Below, one piece after another: positions 26,501-33,027 of a stretch of DNA of 33,269 nt (position 1 is its first letter; the number at the start of each line of letters is the position of its first letter). The notes below the pieces were generated by a model. It searched no databases and had not been told where the DNA came from. It was given only the letters and a program-made list of their open reading frames with translations. The DNA is taken from positions 1 through 33,269 of IMG/VR virus record IMGVR_UViG_3300021185_003211; one strand, written 5' to 3'. This DNA comes from a virus. The translations under genes and the position numbers were made by a program.

Positions 26501-29500
26501 CTGATGTTAAAAGTTCAACTAAAGGAGCTAGAAAAACAGCTATAGTTGAAGGTATGGCAGAAGAAATTGCTTTTGATGCTACCATGGAAGTTTTAAATGA
26601 CCCTGATGTTATTTCAAAATACCAAGACATAGCCGAAATTACTGGGGCTATACTTCCTGATAACTATTTAGCTCAAATTGCTAAACAAATAGATAGAAAC
26701 GAAGATTTTAAATTTTCCAAAAGCATATTAAATGATTCTGGTTTAAGTAATCAAGAACTAAGCTCTATATTATTTGAAGGATTTATTTCAGCAGCCGGTA
26801 AAGTTGACCCTAAAATTATTGAAATATTATTGGATAATGCATGGGCTAAAAATTTTCCTAATGTATTAGAAGATTTTATTTTTCCGGGGTATAAAGAAGC
26901 ATTAAAAAATAAAACTATTGAAGAACAATCTGATTTAACAAGATATTTAATAAATATTATTTCAAGACCATTAAGAACTGCGTCCTATAAATCTAAAAAA
27001 CTAGAATATAATACAAATACTAGATTATTCAGAAGGCTTGAAAAAATTGCTGGGCCAAAACTTTTTGGTAAATTTAAAAGTAATGCTTTAATACAATTAG
27101 AACAAATACAAAGCCAAGATAAAAACGGAAATTGGTTAACAAAATCTTATATAAGGGATAAAAAAGGTATTGCTTTAGGAGCTTCTACTTATAATACTTC
27201 AGTGCAAACTTTTCATAAAGATTTAATAAATAATAAACTTTCAAGAAAAGAAGTTGATGGTGTTTTTAGTGAAAATAGGAATAGATTAAAAGAAATTATT
27301 TTTAAGCTTGGTCCTAAAAACAAAGGTTTAGCTATATCTCTTATTAAGCTTACGCAAAAAGACCAAAGAGGACTATTGAGATCATCTGGGCATATAGGGG
27401 GTATTGTACAAAATTATAATGGCGAAACTGTATTTGAGCATAGACCTCCTGTGCAATATTTATTTGAAAAAATAGTTGATTATATAGAAAAGCCTACAGA
27501 TGCTAAAAAAGAAAAATTAAATACATTATTAGATACCGCACAAATAAATGTAGTTCCAAAAGATTTTGCTGATATTGTTGATCAAGAATATAAAACTACA
27601 ATTCCATCAGACGGAAAAATTAGTTATGAAAATGCATTAAATAAAACTAATTATAAATTTGATGGTATATTTAAGTTTTCTAAATCATTAAATAAAGATT
27701 TTAATAAAATATTAGAACAAAGCACAGATATTGATTGGGCTAAAAGATTTTCACCTGTTGAAGCAAGGGTTGTTGGAAAAGGTAAAGGTAAAAAATTCTT
27801 TATTCCTTATTCAGCAGATGATTTTGTTGGTTTATTATACGCAACATTAGGTAAAGGTAAAGTAGGAGATCAACAAATGGAATGGTATAAAGAAAATTTA
27901 CTTAGACCGTTTTCTCGTGGTATTCAACAATATGAAGCTGCAAAACAACAAGCTCTTAGAGATTGGCAAGTATTAAAAAAAGAAGCTAAAAAAAATGTGC
28001 CCGGTGGGTTGGGTAAAAAGAATGCTACTGGACTAACTAATCAAGATGCGGTACGTATTTATATTTGGACTACACAGGGTATGGATATACCAGGAACCGA
28101 AGGAAGCCCAGAATTAGTGCAACAAAACTTAGAAATAGTTAAAAATGATGAAAAGTTAAAAGCTTTTGCAGATCGCTTAATGGCTTTAAATCCAGAAGGT
28201 TATCCAGAACCATCAAACAACTGGGATTCAGGGGATATAACAACAGACATTGTATCTTATATAAATGGGGTTAAGCGTAGTGAGTTTTTAACTGAATGGA
28301 AAGCAAATGCTGATGAAATATTTTCTGATCAAAATAAAGAAAAGCTAAGAGCTTTATATGGAGACACTTATATTGAAGCATTAGAAGATATACTTTATAG
28401 AATGCGTACCGGTACTAATAGAAAATTTGGTGCCAGTAAAATTGAAAAACAATTTATGGATTGGACTAACAATTCTGTAGGTGCAATTATGTTCTTCAAT
28501 GCTAGATCCGCTGTACTTCAAACATTATCAGCTATTAACTTTATAAATTTTAGCGACAACAATCCTATTAGCGCAGCGCTTGCTTTTGCTAATTTTCCTC
28601 AATACGTAAAAGATTTTACAACATTATTTAATTCAGATTTCTTAAAACAACGTAGAACCGGTTTACAAACTGATGTTAATGCAGATGAAATTGCTAGAGC
28701 AGCAAAAGGATCTAAAAATACAGCAAGAGCGATGTTAAGTGCTTTACTTAAATTTGGTTTTACACCAACTCAAATTGCTGATAGTTTTGCAATTGCATCT
28801 GGCGGAGCTACAATGTACCGTAACAGAATTAATAAATATTTAAAAGAAGGTTTAAGCCAAAAAGAAGCTGAACAAAAAGCATTTACTGATTTTCAAGAGA
28901 TTGCAGAAGAAACACAACAATCTGCAAGACCTGATAGAATATCATCACAACAAGCGAGCTCATTAGGGCGCCTTATATTGGCTTTTGGTAACACACCTAT
29001 GCAATACGCTCGGTTAACTAAAAAGGCTACATTAGATTTGATTAATGGACGAGGAGATTGGAAGACAAATATAAGTAAGATTGCTTATTATAGTGTAATA
29101 CAGAATATTGTATTCTCTGCTTTACAACAAGGATTATTTGCTTTATTGTTTGATGATGAAGATGATGATAAAGAAAAGTCTAGACTATTTAGAATTGGTA
29201 ACAGTAGTTTTGATACTTTACTAAGGGGTATCGGCGTTTATGGTGCAGCGGCTGCTACTGTAAAAAATATGATTATAGAAATAATTGAGCAATCCGAAAA
29301 ATCAAGGCCTGATTATACTAAAATTGCAATTGAAGCAACATCACTTTCGCCTCCTATTAATTCCAAATTAAGAAAACTTGAATCTGCTGGTAAAACATTT
29401 ACTTATAAGCAATCGAAAGAAAAAGTATTTACAGAAGGGTTTAGTTTAGAAAATCCTGCATTTTTAGCTGGAGGTAAAGTATTATCTGCTGCAACAAACT

Positions 29501-29712
29501 TACCCGCAGATAGAATTGTACAGAAAGCAGATCATCTTTATACTGCTATGCAATCTGAAACAGAATTATGGCAGGCAATTGCATTATCACTCGGTTGGAG
29601 CGAATGGGATTTGAGCATGATTGAAAAGCAAACTAAAAAATCTAAAAAGTTTAATCCTAGAGATACAAATAGAAATATAAATAGAACAGTTAAAAGAAAA
29701 TTTAAAAGATGA
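23581..29712 (+). CDS. Giant polyvalent virion protein: zincin, sigma-70 region-2-like and helical C-terminal domains
   Basis: 2043 residues. The N-terminus, MPRYKLPDGTIYNIPEEKVN, is a short motif found at the start of many phage internal proteins. Hydrophobic Gly/Ala-rich segments lie at about 190-230 and 277-345 and may cross membranes. A zincin signature, HEVLH, is at 571-575, with DEYFTLFSDAI about 80 residues on as a possible third-ligand helix. Residues 735-809 resemble sigma-70 region 2 (IIEAYKPLTTKLTNKYRN, ending YDPSKGATLNTYVQGQLANR). Three similar linkers recur: KIQLSKT (711), DFKFSKS (1042) and IFKFSKS (1363). The conserved helical C-terminal part (about 1630-1850, LGRLILAFGNTPMQYARLTK) resembles a domain of phage large polyvalent proteins. 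It ends in a basic tail. Probably packaged and ejected; an internal-protein role is inferred from order and size. The stop overlaps the next ATG (ATGA). Confidence 0.7.
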   Translation: MPRYKLPDGTIYNIPEEKVNGFLQKYPDAVTETLGKITPLQEDQTGALAEVNVAPNTDLSLETPSLDSQEKDTAIERTFGKNSLTDFFGDIYRAANKGLEQSSLVDPSINLYREGAEADDKTILNFIKANEETNKNIMQSDEMREFNKIYEEEGGGWWGFVKGAALNPTVLTQELVSSIAMQVGALKSDEVATAATGGLVVGATGAGLATAGVLAVPGGIAGAMGGAMTALETGLTFSELLNKELGNNLTIENVRAFLQNEEKLSDLKNKALGRGLTIGAIELATMGIAKGVGGKIAKAGFKRAGLATAAAIGGIEIAGGAAGEIAGRFVAGQEMDTAEIGFEAFAGLGSAPVSILGQSKNISKGISKIKIDKELANTKYKDISDLFLNEEKTSDTAINLTKIKNSANIIIEEINNKVKKGEITKEQSDKIKENFAITEQANNKLDVLEYQEKDKSEIIDLLKEKSNLEIKIKKVDEASLTKPESDRIQEIVARLNEVAEVNTAKKLKKSVSFAEKAGKALGLETEVLSQEEIRKQYGDEASNSDGFIKNGKIIINEEVARQTEAVTVGSHEVLHGILNKALKGKDANKIVNQFKKVIGKQQLAKIEERLYANDENGKRLYSDEYIAANQDEYFTLFSDAILKNQIEYNENIFTKLGDLIRPILRKLGFNKIKFESGQDVYNFLKEYNKSVKEGALSQDIINLGAEISSEKIQLSKTASEKVQKIFDEKGKDGSFDIIEAYKPLTTKLTNKYRNVPGFEFELLQSEIEIGKRGLLDLINAYDPSKGATLNTYVQGQLANRSIEAANRILDTEFKLDVTEAKGVTDTATAEETIEREEAAPVDEIKSLRKEIGLSEELVTKVKDAVVKTFGTKLPNPQDPKFRFELQKRFRTELKKPLSKFVGKQADYEAFLRDNFESVYSKMPQSLINRRFKEFAEPVLDKNGKQLRERTAEGNKIYVKKKISKAEWIKYFIGADVKSSTKGARKTAIVEGMAEEIAFDATMEVLNDPDVISKYQDIAEITGAILPDNYLAQIAKQIDRNEDFKFSKSILNDSGLSNQELSSILFEGFISAAGKVDPKIIEILLDNAWAKNFPNVLEDFIFPGYKEALKNKTIEEQSDLTRYLINIISRPLRTASYKSKKLEYNTNTRLFRRLEKIAGPKLFGKFKSNALIQLEQIQSQDKNGNWLTKSYIRDKKGIALGASTYNTSVQTFHKDLINNKLSRKEVDGVFSENRNRLKEIIFKLGPKNKGLAISLIKLTQKDQRGLLRSSGHIGGIVQNYNGETVFEHRPPVQYLFEKIVDYIEKPTDAKKEKLNTLLDTAQINVVPKDFADIVDQEYKTTIPSDGKISYENALNKTNYKFDGIFKFSKSLNKDFNKILEQSTDIDWAKRFSPVEARVVGKGKGKKFFIPYSADDFVGLLYATLGKGKVGDQQMEWYKENLLRPFSRGIQQYEAAKQQALRDWQVLKKEAKKNVPGGLGKKNATGLTNQDAVRIYIWTTQGMDIPGTEGSPELVQQNLEIVKNDEKLKAFADRLMALNPEGYPEPSNNWDSGDITTDIVSYINGVKRSEFLTEWKANADEIFSDQNKEKLRALYGDTYIEALEDILYRMRTGTNRKFGASKIEKQFMDWTNNSVGAIMFFNARSAVLQTLSAINFINFSDNNPISAALAFANFPQYVKDFTTLFNSDFLKQRRTGLQTDVNADEIARAAKGSKNTARAMLSALLKFGFTPTQIADSFAIASGGATMYRNRINKYLKEGLSQKEAEQKAFTDFQEIAEETQQSARPDRISSQQASSLGRLILAFGNTPMQYARLTKKATLDLINGRGDWKTNISKIAYYSVIQNIVFSALQQGLFALLFDDEDDDKEKSRLFRIGNSSFDTLLRGIGVYGAAAATVKNMIIEIIEQSEKSRPDYTKIAIEATSLSPPINSKLRKLESAGKTFTYKQSKEKVFTEGFSLENPAFLAGGKVLSAATNLPADRIVQKADHLYTAMQSETELWQAIALSLGWSEWDLSMIEKQTKKSKKFNPRDTNRNINRTVKRKFKR

Positions 29713-29864
29713 AATATAACCCAATAACAGCAAAAACATCTACACCTTTAACTAAAAAGGATGCATGTTATCGCAAAGCAAAAGCAAAATATAGAGTATT
29801 TCCATCAGCTTATGCATCGGGTTATATTGCTAAATGCCGTAAAAGAGGGGGAAAATTAGGATAA
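29709..29864 (+). CDS. Small basic Cys-containing phage protein, 51 residues
   Basis: MKYNPITAKTSTPLTKKDAC is followed by YRKAKAKYRVFPSAYASGYI and AKCRKRGGKLG. The pattern Cys-Tyr-Arg-Lys...Tyr-x-Val-x-Pro-Ser-Ala-Tyr-Ala-Ser-Gly...Lys-Cys-Arg-Lys-x-Gly is one I recognise from small or terminal segments of many tailed-phage genomes; its role is not established. It is basic, with two Cys 25 residues apart. It starts in the ATGA overlap with the giant polyvalent gene, and its stop overlaps the next ATG by one base (TAATG), so all three are probably translated together. Confidence 0.8.
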   Translation: MKYNPITAKTSTPLTKKDACYRKAKAKYRVFPSAYASGYIAKCRKRGGKLG

Positions 29865-30151
29865 TGGCTGTAAGTAAAACTGAAAAAGGAGCATCACTTA
29901 AACGTTGGTTTAAAGAAGAGTGGACTGACGTTAGTACAGGTGAACCCTGTGGTAGAAGCAAAGGTGAAAGTAGAGGTACGCCGTATTGCAGACCTAAAAA
30001 AAGAATATCATCTAAGACGCCTAAAACAGCTGGGGAAATGTCAAGCTCTGAAAAAAGTAAAAAAATAGCTGAGAAAAAAAGAATTGGGCAGCCTGCTGGT
30101 AAACCCAGAAGAGTTAGCCCCGTGACGATGAAAGCGTCATGTAAATATTAA
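29864..30151 (+). CDS. Small basic Cys-containing phage protein, 95 residues
   Basis: MAVSKTEKGASLKRWFKEEW opens the protein, followed by TDVSTGEPCGRSKGESRGTP and YCRPKKR, with a Lys/Ser-rich body and an ending SPVTMKASCKY. The KRWFKEEW...PCGRSKGE...G.PYCRP arrangement is a pattern I know from short basic proteins of phages and large DNA viruses (DUF5872-like, from memory, unverified). Two Cys flank a short basic loop, which could bind a metal or nucleic acid. It is strongly basic overall. It is coupled to the previous gene by TAATG and to the next by a TAATAAATG junction. No function is known; DNA condensation in the head is a possibility only. Confidence 0.8.
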   Translation: MAVSKTEKGASLKRWFKEEWTDVSTGEPCGRSKGESRGTPYCRPKKRISSKTPKTAGEMSSSEKSKKIAEKKRIGQPAGKPRRVSPVTMKASCKY

Positions 30152-30154
30152 TAA

Positions 30155-30313
30155 ATGATTGAAGACTTGAAGATTTACGGAATAAGTATCTCCGCGTTAA
30201 CTGGCGGAATGATTAGTGAGCTAAACCCAATATTATCCACTTTAGTTTTAAGTGCTACACTAGTGTATACAATTATACAAATAAGTGAAAAATTAAAAAA
30301 TAAAAAGAAATAG
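30155..30313 (+). CDS. Small membrane protein, 52 residues
   Basis: MIEDLKIYGISISALTGGMI begins the protein. A hydrophobic C-terminal segment follows (about 25-43: ILSTLVLSATLVYTIIQIS), then a basic tail (KLKNKKK). One clear membrane helix is present, and a weaker hydrophobic stretch near residues 9-20 may be a second. The basic tail predicts a cytoplasmic C-terminus. Small phage membrane proteins of this kind are often annotated as holin-like, but a holin candidate already exists at 851-1267. It starts directly after tandem stops (TAATAAATG) and ends two bases before the next ATG. Confidence 0.68.
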   Translation: MIEDLKIYGISISALTGGMISELNPILSTLVLSATLVYTIIQISEKLKNKKK

Positions 30314-30315
30314 AT

Positions 30316-30735
30316 ATGCAACTTCCCAAAAATGGCGTAGCCCGCGAAATTAGACATTATGTAGGATCATTATTTATATTTTTATTTGTTATAGGAATTA
30401 TTGTGGTTCTTATACAATTCCCTGTATTAGACACAAATAAAGAAGTTGTAATGATGTTAATTGGAACAATTTCCGCAAGTATTGGAATCGTAGTAAGTAC
30501 AATAACTGGTGCTAAGCCAGATGATATTACGGCTTTAAAAAATGAAGTTGATAAGAAAAATAAAGAAGTTGAAATGCTTGTTCAAGCAAAAGATAACTTA
30601 GAGGCTATGGTTATTAATCTTCAAAAGCAAATGCTTGATAATCAAGATAACGTTATGGATAAGATTATTTTAAAAGCTGCTTTAGAACACGATGATAGAT
30701 ACACGGCTAAAAAAACAATGCAAAATAAGAAATAA
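30316..30735 (+). CDS. Membrane protein with two TM helices and a coiled coil
   Basis: 139 residues. A short basic N-terminus (LPKNGVAREIRHYVG) precedes TM1 (about 18-38: LFIFLFVIGIIVVLIQF) and TM2 (about 45-63: VMMLIGTISASIGIVVSTIT). A coiled coil follows at about 72-112 (ALKNEVDKKNKEVEMLVQAK). It ends in a basic tail (ALEHDDRYTAKKTMQNKK). The topology suggests both ends in the cytoplasm. I recall similar two-TM plus coiled-coil proteins in marine phages with unknown function. It is the last gene of the rightward block; a two-hairpin terminator region follows. A role in lysis or membrane takeover is possible but unproven. Confidence 0.72.
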   Translation: MQLPKNGVAREIRHYVGSLFIFLFVIGIIVVLIQFPVLDTNKEVVMMLIGTISASIGIVVSTITGAKPDDITALKNEVDKKNKEVEMLVQAKDNLEAMVINLQKQMLDNQDNVMDKIILKAALEHDDRYTAKKTMQNKK

Positions 30736-30767
30736 GTTGCTTATTAAGTATTAAAAATTAATTTAAA

Positions 30768-30783
30768 AAGCAATATGTTGCTT
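30768..30783 (-). terminator. Small hairpin, candidate leftward terminator
   Basis: AAGCAA (30768-30773) pairs with TTGCTT (30778-30783) around TATG. Read leftward it is followed by TTTAAATTAATTTTTAA, which fits a terminator for the nrdA transcript. A third copy, TTGCTT at 30737-30742, could pair with the same AAGCAA instead, giving two exclusive folds in this 90-nt intergenic stretch. Confidence 0.4.
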
Positions 30784-30791
30784 AAATAAAA

Positions 30792-30819
30792 AAGGGGTAA
30801 TCTTAATTGACTACCCCTT
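30792..30819. terminator. Bidirectional rho-independent terminator between convergent operons
   Basis: AAGGGGTA (30792-30799) pairs perfectly with TACCCCTT (30812-30819), with A-rich sequence on the left and ATTTTTT on the right. The stem therefore has a T run in either reading direction. It lies between the rightward virion block (last stop 30735) and nrdA read leftward (stop 30826-30828). Confidence 0.85.
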
Positions 30820-30825
30820 AATTTT

Positions 30826-32568
30826 TTATCCATCGCAGGATATACAATCTGGATCCATTGCTTTAGCAGCAATATCACCTCTTAATACAGATTCAGTTCT
30901 CATATAATATAATGTTTTAATTCCACGCTTCCAAGCCTCTAAGTGCACTTTATTAAGCCATTTAGGTTGTGCTTCTGATGGAAATGCTAAATTTAAACTT
31001 ACTGATTGATCTATATAATCTTGACGTATACCAGCTTGATTAATTAATTCTAATTGATTGATTTCTTTAAATGTTTTAAATACATTTTTTAAGGGTTCCC
31101 CTTCTTCTTGGTTGAGCTTTCCCCCATGATCGTAAAACCATCCATCGAGTTCTTTAATTCCTTGAACGGATCCACCATCTTCCAAAATTTTATCCCAAGT
31201 TTCTTTAGTGTCAATTCCAATTTTTCGTAATACTTTTTTAAGTTCTTTATTTTTTCTAATAAATGTGCCTTTAGCACTTTGTTCTGTAAATACGTTAGCA
31301 GCCCAAGGCTCAATTCCAGGAGATATATTTCCGCTAAGCTTACTGTTAGACACAGTAGGGGCCACAGCCCTAAGATGAGTGTTGCGAGTACCAGTACCCA
31401 CACACCAGAGCGGCTCGCCATATACTTCTGCAAGATCTCTCGATGCTCTTTCAGACTCAATCTTAATTTTGCTAAAAATTTCACGTGTTTTAAACTGAGC
31501 TAATAAACCTTCGAACGCAATGCCATTCTTTTGGAGTAGACTGTGCCATCCTAATACTCCCAGACCAAGGGCACGTCCTTTTTCCGCGCTGCGGACAGAG
31601 TTCTCGAATCCCTTCATGTTTTTTGCTTTCTGAATAAACTCCTCTAATACTCCGTCTAAAAACCATGTTGCGTCATATATTAAATTAGTGTTTTTCCATT
31701 CATCATATTTGTCTAAATTAACAGAAGATAAGCAACATACAAAGCTGTGTGATTCATCTGTATGTAATGTAATTTCACTACATATATTCGTCATATGAAC
31801 TTTGAGCCCATTTGATTTGTACGCTTTTGGATTATTTTTGTTTGTATTTCCCTTAAAGAGTATATAAGGCTCTCCAGTTGCTTTACGCTTTTGTAATAAC
31901 TTTGACCATTTGATTCTAGCTTCTTTATCTCCCTGTTCAAGTCTTCGCATAAACTTGTCACCGACCACAGCGCACTGGTGTAGGTTAAGTGATTGTCTAT
32001 TAACATCTCCTTTTGGTTCTCTGATCTCCAACCATTCTTCAAAGTCGGGGTGATCAATATTAATGTTAACTGACGCAGCTCCTCTGCGGACAGATCCTTG
32101 ATTAGTGGCAAGTATTGTTGAATCGTATATCTTGCAAAACGGGACCACTCCATCACTTGTTCCATTACCTGTAATTTTAGCACCAGCGGGTCTTATCATA
32201 TTAATTCCTAGACCAACACCGCCTCCATGCTTGGCTAGGAGCATCATTTCTAAATTCTTTTGTCCTATATCATTTATGCTATCAGCAACATCAATACCAA
32301 AACAGCTAATAGGTAAACCTCTATCTGTACCTGTGTTAGAAAGTACTGGTGAAGCTAAACACAACCAACCATCCCATATGTATTGAAAAAACTTTTCTGC
32401 CAATTCTGGCTTATATAAACGCTTAGCAACTGCATTAGCTACTCGCTGATATGCTTCCTTAGGTGTTTCACCTTGAAATAAATAACCTCCAGTTATTGTT
32501 TTCTTATAGACTTCAGTATCGCCCCAAACAGGATAATCTTCGCCTTTAACCCATTCATTATTCCACAT
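30826..32568 (-). CDS. nrdA: Ribonucleotide reductase class I, catalytic alpha subunit
   Basis: 580 residues; reduces ribonucleoside diphosphates to deoxy forms for phage DNA synthesis. Visible active-site elements: SCF with Cys89 (first redox Cys), NICSE at 261-265 (Asn, thiyl-radical Cys263, Glu), Cys279 in VCCLSSVNL (second redox Cys), the radical-transfer tyrosines LYY at 553-555, and a C-terminal CISC pair (575, 578) that accepts electrons from thioredoxin or glutaredoxin. SGNISPGIEPWAANVF is the substrate phosphate-loop region. It is shorter than E. coli NrdA (about 760 residues) and lacks the N-terminal ATP-cone. In some Bacteroidota enzymes the cone is on NrdB instead, but the nrdB start is outside this window. 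It overlaps the preceding small gene by 11 nt and ends at a bidirectional terminator. Confidence 0.95.
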   Translation of the reverse strand: MWNNEWVKGEDYPVWGDTEVYKKTITGGYLFQGETPKEAYQRVANAVAKRLYKPELAEKFFQYIWDGWLCLASPVLSNTGTDRGLPISCFGIDVADSINDIGQKNLEMMLLAKHGGGVGLGINMIRPAGAKITGNGTSDGVVPFCKIYDSTILATNQGSVRRGAASVNINIDHPDFEEWLEIREPKGDVNRQSLNLHQCAVVGDKFMRRLEQGDKEARIKWSKLLQKRKATGEPYILFKGNTNKNNPKAYKSNGLKVHMTNICSEITLHTDESHSFVCCLSSVNLDKYDEWKNTNLIYDATWFLDGVLEEFIQKAKNMKGFENSVRSAEKGRALGLGVLGWHSLLQKNGIAFEGLLAQFKTREIFSKIKIESERASRDLAEVYGEPLWCVGTGTRNTHLRAVAPTVSNSKLSGNISPGIEPWAANVFTEQSAKGTFIRKNKELKKVLRKIGIDTKETWDKILEDGGSVQGIKELDGWFYDHGGKLNQEEGEPLKNVFKTFKEINQLELINQAGIRQDYIDQSVSLNLAFPSEAQPKWLNKVHLEAWKRGIKTLYYMRTESVLRGDIAAKAMDPDCISCDG

Positions 32569-32773
32569 TAGCCTCTTCTTTAGTCTTCATCTCGCTCGAA
32601 ATATCTTTCTGTAAATCTTCCAGAGCTTTTTCGTACCCGTCGAATTTCTTCACTAGGCTCATCGTCCCAATAGATAAATCTCTGAGGTTGTTCATTTCTG
32701 TTATTATTTGTTGTATGTTTTGGCCCAGTACTTCTATTCTGTTCCACATCTCTATTAGTTTGTTTTCTTTCAT
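32558..32773 (-). CDS. Small coiled-coil protein between nrdB and nrdA
   Basis: 71 residues. It begins MKENKLIEMWNRIEVLGQNI and continues through ITEMNNLRDLSIGTMSLVKK to ALEDLQKDISSEMKTKEEAN. Hydrophobic residues recur with heptad-like spacing over most of its length, predicting one or two long helices. Its ATG overlaps the stop of the upstream membrane-protein gene (TAATG), and its end overlaps the nrdA start by 11 nt, so it is embedded in the nrd operon and probably co-translated. No family is recognised. A competing frame (32580-32780) is rejected for lack of junction coupling. Confidence 0.62.
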   Translation of the reverse strand: MKENKLIEMWNRIEVLGQNIQQIITEMNNLRDLSIGTMSLVKKFDGYEKALEDLQKDISSEMKTKEEANVE

Positions 32774-33027
32774 TATGCATTATATAAATAAATTAAATAA
32801 CCTATAGTAACATTTAAGTTAACTATTACTAAATTCCATTGTTTTGCTACAAACACTTGTGGCAAAGATAATAAACCTCCAAACACATATGTTACCGCTC
32901 CTATACTATCAGGTAGCAAATAGGGTGAAATCATTATAAAACCAGCGCCCATATATCCTAATCTACCTGCTAATCTTTCCTTAGGAGTTAGCTTTCTTTC
33001 TTTTACAAGATCTTTTAGTTTTACCAT
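32773..33027 (-). CDS. Small membrane protein between nrdB and nrdA
   Basis: 84 residues. The N-terminus is basic (VKLKDLVKERKLTPKERLAG). Two or three hydrophobic segments follow (LGYMGAGFIMISPYLL; IGAVTYVFGGLLSLPQVFVA; LVIVNLNVTIGYLIYLY). A Pro-Gln pair in SLPQVF loosely recalls PQ-loop transporters, but the match is too weak to name a function. The ATG overlaps the nrdB stop (ATGGTAA, 7 nt), and its own stop overlaps the following ATG, so it is tied to the nrd operon. I do not know a characterised homologue. Confidence 0.65.
   Translation of the reverse strand: MVKLKDLVKERKLTPKERLAGRLGYMGAGFIMISPYLLPDSIGAVTYVFGGLLSLPQVFVAKQWNLVIVNLNVTIGYLIYLYNA

Noticed and set aside
32580-32780. Leftward 66-codon frame overlapping the coiled-coil gene
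   Set aside because: Arg/Asn-rich, lacks coupling to nrdA, and the competing frame has clear heptads and overlapping stop/start junctions on both sides.
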